From: an uncultured Pseudanabaenaceae cyanobacterium
Lineage (GTDB): Bacteria > Cyanobacteriota > Cyanobacteriia > PCC-9006 > JAAUQQ01
Reading direction: 5' to 3'
DNA length: 6,298 nucleotides
Assembly: GCA_938015405.1 (NCBI GenBank)
Contig: CALLPZ010000298.1
Location: 1 to 6,298 of the forward strand
Position numbers and translations under genes: made by a program. Every line of letters begins with the position of its first letter. Position 1 is the stretch's first letter. The notes beneath the pieces were generated by a model. That model was given only the letters and a program-made list of their open reading frames with translations, made no database searches and was not told where the DNA came from. Shown here one piece after another: positions 5,753 to 6,298 of the stretch.

Positions 5753-5782
5753 CTCGTCAAAATCCTTTCAAGGATGAACGAG
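5753..5782. repeat. Nested hairpin CTCGT ... ATCCTT-tc-AAGGAT ... ACGAG
   Basis: An inner palindrome ATCCTTTCAAGGAT (5762-5775) is enclosed by a 5-bp outer stem CTCGT (5753-5757) with ACGAG (5778-5782), separated by a small asymmetric internal loop (4 and 2 nt). Confidence 0.6.
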
Positions 5783-5816
5783 AGCTAGTGATTGAATTTA
5801 CCCAATTTCAGCTTGA

Positions 5817-5833
5817 GATTCACGATGTGAATC
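5817..5833. repeat. Hairpin GATTCAC-gat-GTGAATC
   Basis: Perfect 7-bp stem with a 3-nt loop. An alternative, mutually exclusive stem ACGAT/ATCGT (5822-5826 and 5831-5835) overlaps it. Confidence 0.65.
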
Positions 5834-6023
5834 GTCACGCTCCCAAATGAGACTGGACCCGTCATACAGCCCTAGATCTATTATCCAAAGGCAGTTACAG
5901 CGCTATAGGCAGCAACAAAAAATTATCTTCACTCAAATTATTTAGATCATTCCTCATTCACAAAACTGCTCTAACCAGAATTTTATACCCGCCCAAATCT
6001 AGGACTTTATTCACTACAAATCC

Positions 6024-6047
6024 TGATTTTTAAAAACCCAAAAATCA
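6024..6047. repeat. AT-rich hairpin TGATTTTT / AAAAATCA
   Basis: Eight-base perfect arms (6024-6031 and 6040-6047) around an 8-nt loop. The low G+C content raises the chance background, so this is weaker than the hairpins to its left. Confidence 0.4.
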
Positions 6048-6129
6048 CAACAAAAACTTCTCAGTTTTCTCTCATTTTCAAATGACAAGTTGTTTTCATC
6101 GAGGTCAAAGCAAACGCTACCCACCCCTT

Positions 6130-6144
6130 TGAAAAGCCTTTTCA
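6130..6144. promoter_or_regulatory. 15-bp dyad, possible operator
   Basis: TGAAAAG (6130-6136) and CTTTTCA (6138-6144) are perfect inverted copies around a single C. The spacing is too tight for an RNA hairpin at full length but suits a dimeric DNA-binding protein. It lies about 124 bp before the ATG at 6268. No known regulator motif is matched. Confidence 0.3.
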
Positions 6145-6193
6145 GCGAAAGACTGATTTCAAATACGGCTTTATCAAAGCTCAACTTAAAAAT

Positions 6194-6225
6194 CAATTAA
6201 TTCTCTTCATTCCTGAGATTAATTG
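6194..6225. promoter_or_regulatory. Inverted repeat CAATTAAT / ATTAATTG upstream of the partial gene
   Basis: Eight-base perfect arms (6194-6201 and 6218-6225) separated by 16 nt, ending 42 nt before the ATG at 6268. It could be a protein-binding dyad or a leader hairpin. A smaller hairpin GCTTT-atc-AAAGC (6168-6180) lies just upstream. Confidence 0.3.
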
Positions 6226-6267
6226 CGAAACATCCCATCCGAATTACCCAATATCCCGGTCAACACC

Positions 6268-6298
6268 ATGGCTAACAACACTGCAATCACAACCACAG
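6268..6298 (+). CDS. Possible gene start truncated by the right edge
   Basis: An ATG in the context CACCATGGC opens a frame reading MANNTAITTT, uninterrupted for the ten codons left before the edge. No Shine-Dalgarno is evident. The Asn/Thr-rich start after a long AT-rich leader resembles the beginnings of large secreted or surface repeat proteins, but ten residues cannot identify a family; this is only a guess at gene presence. Confidence 0.4.
   Translation, partial: MANNTAITTT

Larger units (their letters stand above)
5278..6267. other. Long non-coding region: hairpin-rich half then AT-rich leader
   Basis: Nearly 1 kb lacks a credible gene. The short minus-strand frames at 5398-5655 and 6014-6196 have no ribosome site or recognisable protein pattern and lie across hairpins or AT-rich simple sequence. 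From 5427 to 5833 perfect short-loop inverted repeats follow one another closely (listed separately). From about 5880 the sequence turns AT-rich (roughly 28-37% G+C in the lines I counted) and includes three dyads before the ATG at 6268. sodC and the partial gene at 6268 point away from each other, so promoters for both should lie here, but I could not identify a good -35/-10 pair. Confidence 0.6.

Noticed and set aside
6014..6196. Minus-strand 60-codon open frame
   Set aside because: Low-complexity AT-rich sequence rich in Phe/Leu/Lys, overlapping dyads, without a ribosome site.
1..6298. CRISPR array, tRNA, rRNA or transposase gene
   Set aside because: No regularly spaced direct repeats, cloverleaf with CCA-type acceptor pattern, ribosomal RNA sequence or transposase-like protein was seen on either strand.

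Overview
The window is from a cyanobacterium. The octameric palindrome HIP1 (GCGATCGC) occurs six times between positions 1703 and 5214, and the gene content (an exported tandem rhodanese, a DUF302 protein and a small conserved hypothetical) fits a cyanobacterial chromosome. I cannot name the genus. The genes are GC-moderate, and the last kilobase becomes clearly AT-rich.

Layout from left to right: (1) 1-247 holds no convincing gene. (2) 248-1570 (+) encodes a stand-alone condensation-domain/PapA-type acyltransferase with an intact HHxxxDG motif. (3) It converges on a class I glutamine amidotransferase-like protein (1617-2336, -), with a 20-bp hairpin between the stops. (4) A 132-bp divergent intergenic region separates the amidotransferase from a 129-residue hypothetical protein (2469-2858, +); it carries two back-to-back extended -10 elements that form an inverted repeat. 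(5) A membrane-anchored or exported tandem-rhodanese sulfurtransferase (2925-3920, +) and an exported DUF302 protein starting at TTG (4060-4611, +) follow. (6) A 10-bp-stem two-tier hairpin separates the DUF302 gene from a convergent periplasmic Cu/Zn superoxide dismutase (4744-5277, -) with all metal ligands in place. (7) 5278-6267 is about 1 kb with no credible gene. It contains a run of perfect or near-perfect hairpins, then an AT-rich leader with three dyads. (8) At 6268 an ATG opens a frame that runs off the right edge.

The genes do not form one obvious operon. The rhodanese, DUF302 and SodC proteins are all predicted to leave the cytoplasm, so 2.9-5.3 kb looks like a small block of cell-envelope sulfur/redox functions; that link is inference. 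The most unusual part of the window is the hairpin-dense stretch 5427-5833. It could be a mosaic of dispersed palindromic repeats, a structured RNA, or the long leader of the gene starting at 6268. I found no clear previously undescribed multi-gene system.
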